NCBI GenBank assembly: GCA_022606425.2
Contig: JAHDVF020000468.1
Coordinates: 310,001-374,000 of the forward strand
From: Lepidostoma basale
Lineage: Eukaryota > Arthropoda > Insecta > Trichoptera > Lepidostomatidae
DNA: 64,000 nt
Reading direction: 5' to 3'
Below the pieces are notes generated by a model. That model was not told where the DNA came from, ran no database searches, and saw only the letters and a program-made list of their open reading frames with translations. Position numbers and translations under genes: made by a program. This document shows positions 43,701 to 54,059 of this stretch, in pieces; the first letter of the stretch is position 1; each line of letters starts with the position of its first letter.

Positions 43701-44158
43701 ATGTTACAACAATATATCATTATAAATAAATAACGAAATTCCAGTTTATTCCCCATTAGTATATAGTAGATTAAAATCTTTTCCCATTTACAATCTAGCT
43801 AAAAAATAATAAAACTACCTTCCACTTTTGTCACCTTTCTTATTAATGTAATCTACTTCCTTTTATTGTTTATCGTCGTTAATTTGTTATTTCTCTTCGT
43901 TTTTGACTCTATATTATGTGTTTCTACTAATTACTGTTTTTATTATTATTATTATTATTATTATAATTTCTACCTTTAATATTTTTCCTATAAATAGTTA
44001 CTAACGGTTATTTTAATTAAAATATTTAGGTACTTAGGTTAGGTTAGTTAGCTCAACTCTAGCAAGAACTTTAAAATTATTCAATTTGACATAGGAACAA
44101 ATACACATAAAGGTTCGAAAAATCACGAAATTTTGACATTTGATATATTGTTGAACAC

Positions 44159-44194
44159 CTGATGATGTCAACATAGGTTGACGAAACAATTGTG
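44159..44194 (+). ncRNA. Hammerhead-ribozyme-like motif H7
   Basis: CTGATGA, T, stem II GTCAAC/GTTGAC with loop ATAG, GAAAC, AATT, GTG. Core and stem II are perfect, but the triplet ends in G, which is not permitted by NUH, so cleavage is doubtful. Confidence 0.5.
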
Positions 44195-44245
44195 AAACAT
44201 AAAACAAAGTTATTTAATTTAAAAGTTTATAATGTTAAGATATCA

Positions 44246-44756
44246 TAGTGTTTCGGTCAAAACAATGGACTATTGAATTATACATGTATATTTATACACG
44301 CTACAAAAATGGATTATGGTGTTTAAATTTTTTAATCCAAATTAAAAACATATCTTATATTAAGATCACTGACCTGAAGCATAAAAAGCTATTGATTTTT
44401 TCCTCCACGAAATGTAGTTTTAGAGAAATTCGTTGTGTGTTGTTACCTATATATTGAAGTACCACAAAAATTTTCCTTGCCTTTTTATTAACACCTTCGT
44501 TCGCTTGTATATTGATTGGGCGTACGGGCTATTTATAGAAAGGTATAAAGTCAAGCGTTTCTTGTAATATATTCCTGAATAACGCGTTGTGCTTTTCACA
44601 GCGGTGTTTTTAATGTATAATCAATAGTCTAACGGACGCATTTCCATAACGAACTCCGACTGCGACAACTACAAAAATTTAAAATTAAATACAATTAACA
44701 CATATTATTGAATTAAAATATAACCATTATAATCATGTTATATAATACATTTAATT
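44246..44756. other. AT-rich intergenic sequence
   Basis: Nothing recognised; a 69-codon + frame (44248-44457) is not convincing. Confidence 0.4.
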
Positions 44757-45275
44757 AGTTGGATAGCGCTGACTTAAAAAATAGCGTATGGTTTTGAGGA
44801 TACCTACCTAAGGAATGGAGTATATCGAAAAATAAGTGATGTAATGTTTATATATTATGTTTATTTCCTTTCTTCTCCTTCTTCTTATAGTGCAGTATCA
44901 GGTACCCCGACCTTGGCGATTACTGAGGCGATTGCTTTCTCGCTAAAGTGGTTTCCCGTTGCCTTCTCACATAGATTATTATTTTCTTTATAAGTTTAAA
45001 ATTATTGTGTCTCAACTCAACTCAACAAAACCACTTACATAATTCATAAACATAATATTGAATTACATAATTTAAGATGAACTTACACCATTAGATTTCA
45101 TAAATCGATATTAACATATAAAGAAAATAATGAAAATGAAAGGAAACATATGTACAATTATGTGAATCTGGTTTGGAAGAACAAGCTGAATTTATAAGTC
45201 ATGCGTGCGATATATCATGACGTATGCTGTTGAAACGCGGGGCGATACTGTATAAACCAAAAGGTCTGTTGATTC
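44757..45275 (+). repeat. Composite direct duplication, copy 2
   Basis: Second copy of 40680-41175, about 4.1 kb away. The RTE-like fragment at its end has an internal deletion (AAGAACAAGCTGAATTTATAAG) relative to copy 1, and the (GAA)n tail is missing. Confidence 0.85.
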
Positions 45276-45499
45276 ATTACTTTCGTTATAATTTATCATT
45301 TAATAAAGTACGTGTTCTTCTACAAAAATACGTGTTTTGAAAGTAGACTAAAATGTCAGTCTTCTATAATATTTATTACCGTACATATCAGTGACATGCT
45401 TTAACCTGCTGCGAGATAATATAATTTGCCGAGAATCAAACGCGTATCCTTTAAGCCAGAATTAATGGAGCAAAACATTGATGTCTTATATTATAATAA

Positions 45500-46000
45500 T
45501 ATTTTAGATCCAAAGAAAGAAAGACTACCAACCATTGGAAGTTAGACAAACTATCCATTTGGGTGTTCATTTATTTCAACTAATTCGTGATCCAATACAA
45601 AACCTGGGTATTTGAAATAAGTTGAATTTGTTTGTCCCTGACATTTTCTGCGACAACGGCAGCATAGATTATTTAAACCTGCAAACGAATAAATCAAATC
45701 TACCTAAAGTAATGCCTGTAGACAGAAAAATTATCCTGCGAAACCGTGTCGCTTCGGATGTGGACTTTTTTCACAATAGCAAGGCTACCCTCAGAAACCA
45801 TATATCTCGAATAAATGAAATAGCTTTTTTCTTGTGCTTTCTTATTGAATTTTATTTTTCATTTGTATTTTCAAATTAATCTTGCATTAATAATTGTACT
45901 ATTGATGTTTATTATTATTATTATTATTCTGTATTATAAACGAATAAGATTTATATTTGTGTGATGTACAAGATTTTACAATAAAATGTAATTGAATTCT
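45500..46000 (+). pseudogene. Non-LTR reverse transcriptase C-terminus with 3' end
   Basis: A frame at 45622-45790 reads LNLFVPDIFCDNGSIDYLNL and NRVASDVDFFHNS, a decayed version of the 'N..SDIDFF' ending also seen at 30.9-31.2 kb. A (TTA)n run at about 45910 and AATAAA near 45980 mark the element's end. Confidence 0.6.
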
Positions 46001-46143
46001 TATGTTTCATAATTATAAGTATTAATGTTGGTAATTGAAATTTCATGGTAGAGGTTCATTGTAAATAATGAAAATAAAAATAATTAATTAAAAAATTCTT
46101 TATAGTATTTATTTAGTTAAATTTCACTGAGGTTTATGTGTTC

Positions 46144-46220
46144 GACCGGTTTTGTCCATCTTCTTGAGTCCACCATGGTTCATCTCACCAGAAGGTAGCA
46201 GCGAGCTGCCGAAACCGGTC
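46144..46220. mobile_element. Short foldback with opposed hammerhead relics (GAAACCGGTC type)
   Basis: Left, minus strand (46144-46167): CTCAAGA-like core, AAAACCGGTC. Right, plus strand (46189-46220): CAGAAG, stem II GGTAGC/GCTGCC (6 pairs, one G-T), GAAAC, CG, GTC. The core deviates from CUGANGA, so these are probably inactive relics. Confidence 0.45.
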
Positions 46221-46494
46221 AAAGCCGTAAGCCTAAGTGGAATTTAACTAAATATATGCCATCGTAAAAAATGTTTTAATTATTTTATTTTATTTTTATT
46301 ATTCAATTCATTCACTCTCTCTATGATTCGGCGCATGTCTTCGATGGGTGGTCACCCATGATCTGTCTAAAACATTTAATATTCCCAGTCTTCACGGTTA
46401 CGTTTTGTTGTTTGTTATATGTATAATCCAATAACGGGGTTAAATTCATTTTCAAACATTTTACCGGGAAACCAAAATAAAACACTCGTATTTC

Positions 46495-47520
46495 CAAAAA
46501 AGTAACAAGCGTTTATTATCTGTATATAAGAAAAGGTTTACATAATATGAGTGCACTCTATAATATATCTTAACATATATTAAACTAGTAAATGCTTCAA
46601 TAGATCACAAAACTATTAATTTAGCAACTTTTGTGTTCAAAATAATTTGTAATATACGAGTATATGTAAAGGCGGATGAATTTATAGTGTTACAATTATT
46701 TAATAAAAGAAACCCATATCAAAAACCGCACAAATGTATAAATATTAAATATAAACAACATAGATATAAACTATAACAAACTTAAATAATTTTAGTATTT
46801 TATAAACATAAAGCTAAAAAATTACAAACTTTAAGAATTTGATATTTTATTAATCAAAACGCCGTTTTTTCGTTACATGAACTTATTTAACGTCTGAAAA
46901 AGATTTTAACTGTATAAATATTATATAAATAACACGATAAATTTTAACAGTTTATAACTTTCTCCCGATGATAGTAGACGTGAGTGGTAGATAATGAATA
47001 ATCGAAATAAATAAACTCATAAATGTTAACTAAAGCTGTTTTGATATTTATAAATAAAAAAAATCTAATTCTATAGTGTAGCTTTAAATAGCAGTTTTCC
47101 GTATCTAATTTCCATAGAAATAAAAAATAAGAGAACGCACAAACCACGGAAAAAACAGATGTTTCGTTTAATGTTTCTTTTGCTATTTTATTAAATTTAA
47201 TGTAAATATTTAAATAATAATGAGATTAAGTTAACTAATTTGATTCAATGTTTTTGAGATTACCTATTTCATAACTGATAAATAATGTACTTACAAAATA
47301 TAAAATTATGAATGTACAAACATATTTTATAAAGCTAGACCCGACATTTTAACAAAAACACCAGAATGGGAATGTTTTAATATTGTAATAACTCATTTTA
47401 CTATGCTAGAAATACAAATGCACAAGTTTATTTTAAAACAAGTATCGAAGAGGCAGGAGTACACTAGTTGTGAACAAGATGAAGGAAATTTTCAAAGATG
47501 GCGCTGCATTCTCCAACCTG
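46495..47520 (-). CDS. Possible terminal exon and 3' UTR of an unidentified gene
   Basis: On the minus strand a strong acceptor (TTCTTTTTTTATTTTTACAG) ends at 47521. It is followed by a 17-codon frame VGECSAIFENFLHLVHN and TAG; another frame stays open for 27 codons. The next ~970 bp contain no transposon I recognise, unusual here, and end at an AATAAA (RC of 46511-46516). This is what a last exon with a long 3' UTR would look like, but no upstream exon was found and the peptide is too short to identify. Confidence 0.25.
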
Positions 47521-47764
47521 TAAAAATAAAAAAAGAATTAGGAACGATTCAGATTATATTATAAATACACATGACGCGTTCTGAGTAAACTCTTGTAAAA
47601 TTGCTTATTTTTTTCCTATTTAATTAATTAATTCCTATGTAAATATACCCATGAGTGGAAAGATTATAGAATTTATACTTTATTTAAATCATAGATTTGA
47701 AAGCTTATATTTTATAGTATTTTAATATGTTTCTAGATAAATGTTATGTTATGCCTAAGTATTT

Positions 47765-47925
47765 AATCAACCATCACGCTATTTCACCGAATAGGTAGGC
47801 AAAAATGATGGCCACACTGTTCATTCCTGACATTATTCTTTTGATAACTCAACATTAATTTATCAAATCATGAACGCATGTCAATTGTTCCGATTCCTCA
47901 CATGTCCAAAATATTTTTATTTATT
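47765..47925 (-). mobile_element. RTE-like LINE 3' end
   Basis: AACCATCACGCTATTTCACCG, then the reversed C-terminal stretch ending in TTCCTCACATGTCCAAAAT. Old copy. Confidence 0.6.
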
Positions 47926-48355
47926 GACATAACATATTGTTTATTGCTAAAATCACATAAAAGTATTGACACATACTATGGTTTCATTTTATTTACAATC
48001 CAATTATCTATTGTATACGGAGATTATTTTTATTGACCCAATAATAGTAATTACACTAATTAAATGTTCAGAGTTTTTAAATAAAATATTGGTAGAAACT
48101 ATATACGAATAATAAACTTTACAGAATATTACAAAACGAAGACTAATGAAAACCAATCGAAAATCACAATTTTAATTTAAAATATGTATAAAAATGTAAT
48201 AAAGCACTTTGTATTTAACCAATAAGCTTGTCAGCTTTCGGAAACATAAGTTATATTCTCCAAAAACCGGAAAATACCGATCAACCTGAAACGAAAAGAC
48301 TGTGAAGCCTGCGTTCTGCCAGTTGGTATTTATGATCTTGAAACTGTTATATTGT
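47926..48355. other. AT-rich intergenic sequence
   Basis: Nothing recognised. Confidence 0.4.
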
Positions 48356-48360
48356 TCAAA

Positions 48361-48745
48361 CAAAGTGCCGAGAAACTACGAGTGACCCAAAGAGCCATGT
48401 TAAGAATAAGCCTAAGAGACAGAGTCAGAAACGATACGGTGAGAGAAAAACAAAGGTCACTGACATCATCCACCGGTTGGCGACTCTAAAATGGTAATGG
48501 GCAGGTCACGTAGCCAGAAGCTCAGTTGAAAAGTGGACAAGAAGACTGCTGACTTGGAGACCGTGGACGGCAAAGAGGAGTGCAGGGCGACCGCAACTAC
48601 GGTGGAAGGATGATCTGAACAGACACGTCGGAATAACCTGGATGCAATCTGCACAGGACAGAGTGACATGGAAGCGAATGGAGAAGGCATTTGTCCAGAA
48701 GTGGACGGGAATAGGCTAAGGAAGAAGAAGAAGAAGAAATACTCG
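48361..48745 (+). pseudogene. RTE-like reverse transcriptase C-terminus with (GAA)n tail
   Basis: It reads EKLRVTQRAMLRISLRDRVR, then WAGHVARSSVEKWTRRLL, SAGRPQLRWKDDLNRHVG and a Trp-containing end, then GAAGAAGAAGAAGAA. Classic order for this LINE group, with at least one stop. Confidence 0.75.
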
Positions 48746-48769
48746 TACTATATTTGATGCTAAATTGTT

Positions 48770-48870
48770 TTTTATGCACCCAAGCTTTATCAAGACAAAA
48801 TAATAACTATAAACAGTTATTATATCGCCCTGATGAAGCTTGGAAGAAAGCGAAACTACAAAGAAGGCAT
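48770..48870. mobile_element. Short foldback with hammerhead-like motif
   Basis: CCAAGCTTTATCAAG on the left mirrors CTGATGAAGCTTGG on the right, with AATAACT/AGTTATT as an inner pair. Confidence 0.5.
48830..48856 (+). ncRNA. Hammerhead-like motif H8
   Basis: CTGATGA, A, stem II GCTT/AAGC with a 6 nt loop, GAAAC. The bases that follow (TACAAAG) contain no NUH triplet in the expected place, so it is probably a relic. Confidence 0.4.
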
Positions 48871-48879
48871 CAAATAAGT

Positions 48880-50200
48880 GTTTTATGAATTTTAATGTAC
48901 GAGTATATTGTTATACTCGTATATTAAAGCAGAAATAATAGAAAATTAGGTGGCCTTTTTTTCATTTGACATGTTACTTGAACGACGGACAGACCTTGAA
49001 TTTGACATTTTATTTCAAACAGAAAATCTTTGTTAATAGTTTACCTGTCTAAAGAACGCGTAGATTTTGAAGTTTTCAATTTGAACAAAGAAAGTAAAAT
49101 CATTTTGCTTTTTATTCGGAAACCACTTCATAAAAATTCACCGTCAAAGAACTCATATATACCTGAATAGGTAAACATGTGGTAGCTTTTCGCAGAAAGA
49201 AAACTTACCGTGCTACTTCGAATTTGTTTTAACACTTATTAATGTACCATACCTAACCAACAACTTGACTGATTATTTTTTATACAAATACATCTAGTAC
49301 GAAAACACGTTAAAAAAAATTATTTATGTTTTTTTAAATGAAATTAAAATTAATTATATGGAATTATTATAATCGGGTAGTACTTATTAAAGTGTTAACA
49401 AATTGTTTCTCTAGACTTATATTTATATGGTTATAATCACACTTGGTACTTAAAATGTTTGATTTGCGTTTGTTTTTATCAAGATTTTCTCAAAATTTTC
49501 ATATTATTAACAACATAAATATTTTCTTTACTTAAAACAATTTTGATGTGCTGTAGTTGATATATCAAACATGTTTTTTATTATTTGTTCAACTAAGTTT
49601 TTATATTAATTAGGACGCTCGTGAAACCGGTCGGCCATAAAACAAATTGATAATTTAAAATAATCATTTAATTAGATTTCTTTGTATTTTTAGCACGCAG
49701 GGTACTTTTAACTTATAATTAGTTAACATTTTCTTTTTTCAAAAAATATTTCTTCTTCTTCAACATCTTCAACATCTTCAACTTAGACATACTTAAGGAA
49801 CAAGAAAAGACGTCCTATTCATTATATATCATATGGATATGTGGTTCACAATATTTTCAGTTGACATAACAAAATTAAATTTAATAATATGTAATGCTAT
49901 TTGTTGAAACTAATGAAAATACGTTTGAATATATCTGTTTTGTTCTAATTTTATGCTTTCAGTTCCGACCGGTTTCACAACCAGCTCAATGCCACCGTCT
50001 GGTCAATACGTGACTCTCCGAACAGGCTGTCTAACAAGACTACGGCAAGATACTACAATATTAAAAAAGTTACAATAGCAATATAAGCTTTGTGGATGAT
50101 GTGTTGAAATTTATGATTTATTAATCTATGCAATAAATAGTTTATTCTTATCAAATCGTACAAGTATTTTTTATATATATATCATATAATTTGGAGCGAG
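48880..50200. other. AT-rich sequence with a GAAACCGGTC inverted pair
   Basis: Mostly unassigned. 49623-49632 (+) and 49967-49976 (-) are opposed GAAACCGGTC strings, the 3' half of the hammerhead relic family, about 330 bp apart. Intact cores are not visible. Confidence 0.4.
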
Positions 50201-50204
50201 TCTT

Positions 50205-50360
50205 TCTGAAATAAATAATGCAAATGAAAACGTCTATTTTCATATAGTATTTTATATTTAAAATTTGATAATAATTGATAAAGATAATGAAAATGTTTTC
50301 ATTCGTATTTATTATTTAATACAGAGTTTTATACCATTGTTCAAGAAACAATAAATGAGT
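50205..50360. mobile_element. Foldback MITE family M, short copy
   Basis: GCAAATGAAAACGTCTATTT mirrors GAAAATGTTTTCATTCGTA; the right end is CATTGTTCAAGAAACAATAA. Confidence 0.65.
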
Positions 50361-50589
50361 CTTACTGATAATGAGAACAAAAAAAAATTGATACACAATA
50401 TTTTTGTTTTCATTATTTAAAATGAAATTCTACCAAGAAATTTCAATTAAAAATATTAATTATTTGAGTCTTACTGCTCATGAATCTGGGAATTTTCATG
50501 TTTTTTTTTTTAATTTTCCACATTTAGCAGTTTATTTAAACTGTATACTATTTGTTTTTATAGCTATTATCTTAATTCTCATGACATGT

Positions 50590-50730
50590 AATAGGAAGAT
50601 AATCCATCGCCATTTTATTGAATTCTAGACTAGACCAAACAGAGTGTGATAATCACACTGCCATCGCCGAGAAAATACCTTCGGTATGGCAGTCAGAGCT
50701 CTTGCCACTCTGCCACGAAGGTCATAAAAT
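50590..50730 (-). repeat. tRNA-derived SINE, head fragment
   Basis: The reverse strand begins ACCTTCGTGGCAGAGTGGC, which is A-box-like, and continues with GGCGATGGCAGTGTGATTAT, as in the SINE head at 22312. Confidence 0.6.
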
Positions 50731-51149
50731 TTTTAACAAATCATAAAATGATGGCATTATATCAATGCCATATTTAAAATGTGTTAAGAGCGATTCATAA
50801 CTGTAGGTAAATTAATTTACCACTTATATTGATCAAGTAATGATAAATTGTACGTGATCCCACTACGCCCACCCCACTAGCTACACGTGTACGTAACTTT
50901 TGAGTAGCATGGACTGATGACTTCGCTCTGCGTGTTGGTCATGTATACAAAATTCTACACGAGTTGCATTATTTTTTTAGCTTAGTCCATTACCGCACAG
51001 GGTGCAGGCAATATTCATCCAGAATAAATAAATTTAAAAAATACTAAAATTTAAAAAATACATCAGCATACCGTTACTAACAAAGCATCGGACACGAACA
51101 TACCCAAAATCCCGAGAAATATAGATCTATCAATCAAATCTTACTGGCT
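50731..51149. other. Unassigned intergenic sequence
   Basis: No gene or repeat recognised. Confidence 0.4.
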
Positions 51150-51505
51150 AATTAACCATCACGACTCAATATTTGATTTATTTGATCGTGCCACGTTTTC
51201 GTCGGTCTTCCTCATTTTCTAGTTCCATTTATATCGTCAACAGATACTATTTTTTACCATTCTTTCTTCATTCATTCTTTCCGTGTGTCCAAGATGGTTT
51301 TTACCTCTGTTCCTTTATGAGTTGTGTGTTCCTGTGTTGTGTGTGTGTTGTATGAATGTTCCTTTCACTATTTTGTTCAGAACACTTTCATTCGCACCGA
51401 ATTCACTTCTTATATTTTCATTTGACACTAACATACACAGTTTTTCCTCACATTCGTCTAGGAGATCTCATTTCTACTGCATTTAATCTACTTTCATTCT
51501 TCTAC
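51150..51505 (-). mobile_element. RTE-like LINE C-terminal and 3' region
   Basis: The minus strand matches the region from the MRSLRR-type segment (TACTGCATTTAATCTACTTT side) to the 3' end (AACCATCACGACTCAATATT), with a deletion of the terminal segment. Confidence 0.65.
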
Positions 51506-51840
51506 CAATCATCTACGCACACATATTAAATACGTTAGAATGATTAACACAAACAATTTAATGCGTTATTAAACTTAATTTTTACTAAAACAAAGTTTTA
51601 TAATTACTTATAACTGGCATGTTTTTTCCTATTTGTCCGTTCAATGTGAAATGCCAATATTTATATTTGTAATAAGTCACAATGAAGCGCGAGGAATATA
51701 AATCGTGAAAAAAACTCCTCTGAAACCACCATTTTTTATTTTTATTATGGTTTCTGTCCATTTCTCGTGCTGAAGCTCGTGCGTCGCCTACAACGAAGAA
51801 ATATATATTTTTTTGTACATAATTATCACAACGGTCAGTA

Positions 51841-52235
51841 ATCTTCTTCTTCTTCAATTAGATTAGGTGATCTGTTATCTCGGATTTTGCCTTCTTTTGC
51901 TATGCAGAAGACTAGGTATCTCTTCATCTTTTGGATGGCCTGCCCAAATGAATGTTGTCTGCGGGTATTGCATGCAGCAGTATACGAGATTCTATGAGTG
52001 TCCATACGGTTCACATGATCTTGCCAGAATCGTCTCCTTATTCTGCTCGATCTCACAATGTCCTCGTTATTACAGGTTTATTCTCTGAGGGTTATTCCTG
52101 CAATGGCGTTTTCATCTCTATGGTTCTTAGAAGATTTTTAGTTCGAGTTGTGCATGCTCTTATCTCCACATATAGGGCATTATTGGTCAATAATATCCAA
52201 ATAAAACCCAGGATGTGAAGTAGGCTTCTTAAAAT
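51841..52235 (-). mobile_element. RTE-like LINE 3' end, (GAA)n-tail family
   Basis: The minus strand reads RRFWQDHVNRMDTHRI, ending after a (GAA)n run (CTTCTTCTTCTTC on the plus strand). Upstream is the reverse-transcriptase end with indels. Confidence 0.6.
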
Positions 52236-52448
52236 AGGATTCAAATCTTCTGTAATCCAGAACAAATGGAGAATGTTTTTCTTTTAAAAATATTTTGTTT
52301 AGTTTGTTTCTTGAGCAATGATGTAAAACTGCATATAATCAATTAATAAAAATAAAAACGTCTGTTGTCTATTGATTTTATTATATATTTTTGCATCAGC
52401 AAGACGAAAAAGTCATTATCCTAAAATGTTATAAAATAAATTCATTGA

Positions 52449-52705
52449 CAGTTAAGACGTTAACACTGTGGAAGTCCATTGTAAACTGAAATTGGAAACA
52501 CAGCGCTGTATTTCTTCCACTTAAGTTAATTCAATATCTTTATAAAACAATCATAAAAATATTAAAACAAAATTATAAATAACAATCATATACTTACATC
52601 TGAAGATGGAGGTCACCTCCGAAACTGTCGTGTTTTAATATTATTATTATTATATAAAGATATTGAATAAACTAAAGAGGAAAATATACAGTCTTGTGTT
52701 TAAAA
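52449..52705 (+). mobile_element. Penelope-like foldback element with hammerhead
   Basis: It starts with the terminal motif ACGTTAACACTGTGGAAGTC. Inner arms TTCAATATCTTTATAAAAC and ATATAAAGATATTGAA are inverted copies. It carries H9, the best-conserved motif. Confidence 0.6.
52600..52629 (+). ncRNA. Hammerhead-ribozyme-like motif H9
   Basis: CTGAAGA, T, stem II GGAGG/CCTCC with loop TCA, GAAAC, T, GTC: every core position agrees with the hammerhead consensus. ACAT upstream can pair with GTGT downstream as stem I. It covaries with H2. Confidence 0.65.
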
Positions 52706-52769
52706 TTCCAATATAATAAAACTTCTATAAAACGCATATTTTATTCATATTACTTTGTATTATAATTTA

Positions 52770-54055
52770 CTTTATTTTGTTTGTGCCCCTGATAATTCAT
52801 TGAAGCGTTTCATAAAAAATAAATTACTGGTTACGTGTATTGTTCTTTTTATTTTTTCAGTTACAGTTGATTCCATTGTATAAACAGAGCTAACATTATG
52901 TCATAAATGACTTCATATGTAGCATGAACTATCTGTTACTGTGTAATCTCAGTTGACATGTTGTTTTTTTTTTGACCTTCATACCAAACATGTGTTTTTA
53001 AATTTTCCTCACACATACACGCGAAGATATTACTTGCAAAAATGATAAATAGAATTGTGTTTTGGACTTAGACATGGACTTTCTGGCTTACCGAGGTTTA
53101 TATCGTGTGGTTATACCATTCATATCTGATGGGAACATTGTTGGAAAAATGATTCGTTTGGTTGATGGTTTTGGTTAAAAAATCGAACTGTTTTTAATTT
53201 AATTCAATATAATTTATGATCTTATTGTATTACATTATAAGTATCACGAATTAGAATTATAAAGTTCAAGGAACATTTTGAAGTAATAAAGAGTAAACTT
53301 TAAAATGCTGAATTACAATTCCTAATTTCATTGATTATACTTAAATCAAAAAGATGATAATTGTTGATCGAATTTCATTTAAATAATTTTTGAGGAGGAG
53401 TTTATCCATGTCTCAAAATATTCGTTTCAATCGGTGTTTCGGATATCATTACAGACTACAACTTCAGGTTAGTTGAGAGATCCTATGAACAAGTACTAAA
53501 ACCATGCCCGAAGTAGATACCTCGAGACATTGCATATTCATATCCAAAGAAATATATACAATAGAAATTTTTTTTCGTTTTCATAAAAAGCTTTAAAAAG
53601 TTGAAGAACATATTTTTTAGAGATCATAAATAATTGAAGATATTTATGTTTTTCAGAAAAATATTATGGTAAACATAAAACTATTTTAATTACCTCAATA
53701 TGTGTTACTTTCTCTATGTTTTTTAGGGTTACCTACGGCAACGTCAGTGTTGACTTTTTTACATTCCAGCCTCAAAAATCAATGTTTTTGATGATGCAAG
53801 TGGGGAGAACGAATAAAATATTAAATTAAAATGTATACTCAAATATTAGTATTTATTTAGTTTTTCCGCATATAAAGGGATTAATACCTTCGAAACATGT
53901 CGAGAAAAATATATTCAACGGTCGAGTTTTTTATTTTTATTATTAGTAATATGTTTAAAAATATATCGAAAAAAATACCACATCGCGGATATATATCATT
54001 AAGATGGATCTTTTCTCAGAAAATGGGTGCGATTTTCATATGACTTAAACATGTA
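52770..54055. other. AT-rich intergenic sequence
   Basis: No gene recognised. GAAACATGTC at 53889-53898 matches the 3' half of the hammerhead family without a preserved core. Confidence 0.4.
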
Positions 54056-54059
54056 CATA

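Larger units (their letters stand above)
43500..44245. mobile_element. Penelope-like foldback pair with two opposed hammerheads
   Basis: It opens with the terminal motif TTAAGGCATTAAACACTGTGG. A minus-strand hammerhead (43665-43700) and a plus-strand one (44159-44194) face outward in inverted arms (TGTTAAATTAATTAACTTAG vs AACAAAGTTATTTAATTTAA). An (ATT)n run and unassigned AT-rich DNA lie between. Confidence 0.65.
52300..52765. mobile_element. Foldback MITE family M split by a hammerhead element
   Basis: Left arm at 52303-52440 (GTTTCTTGAGCAATGATGTA, AATAAAAACGTCTG). Right arm at 52725-52765 (AATAAAACTTCTATAAAACG, TATTTTATTCATATTA). The Penelope-like element 52449-52705 lies between, so it probably inserted into the MITE. 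Confidence 0.55.
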
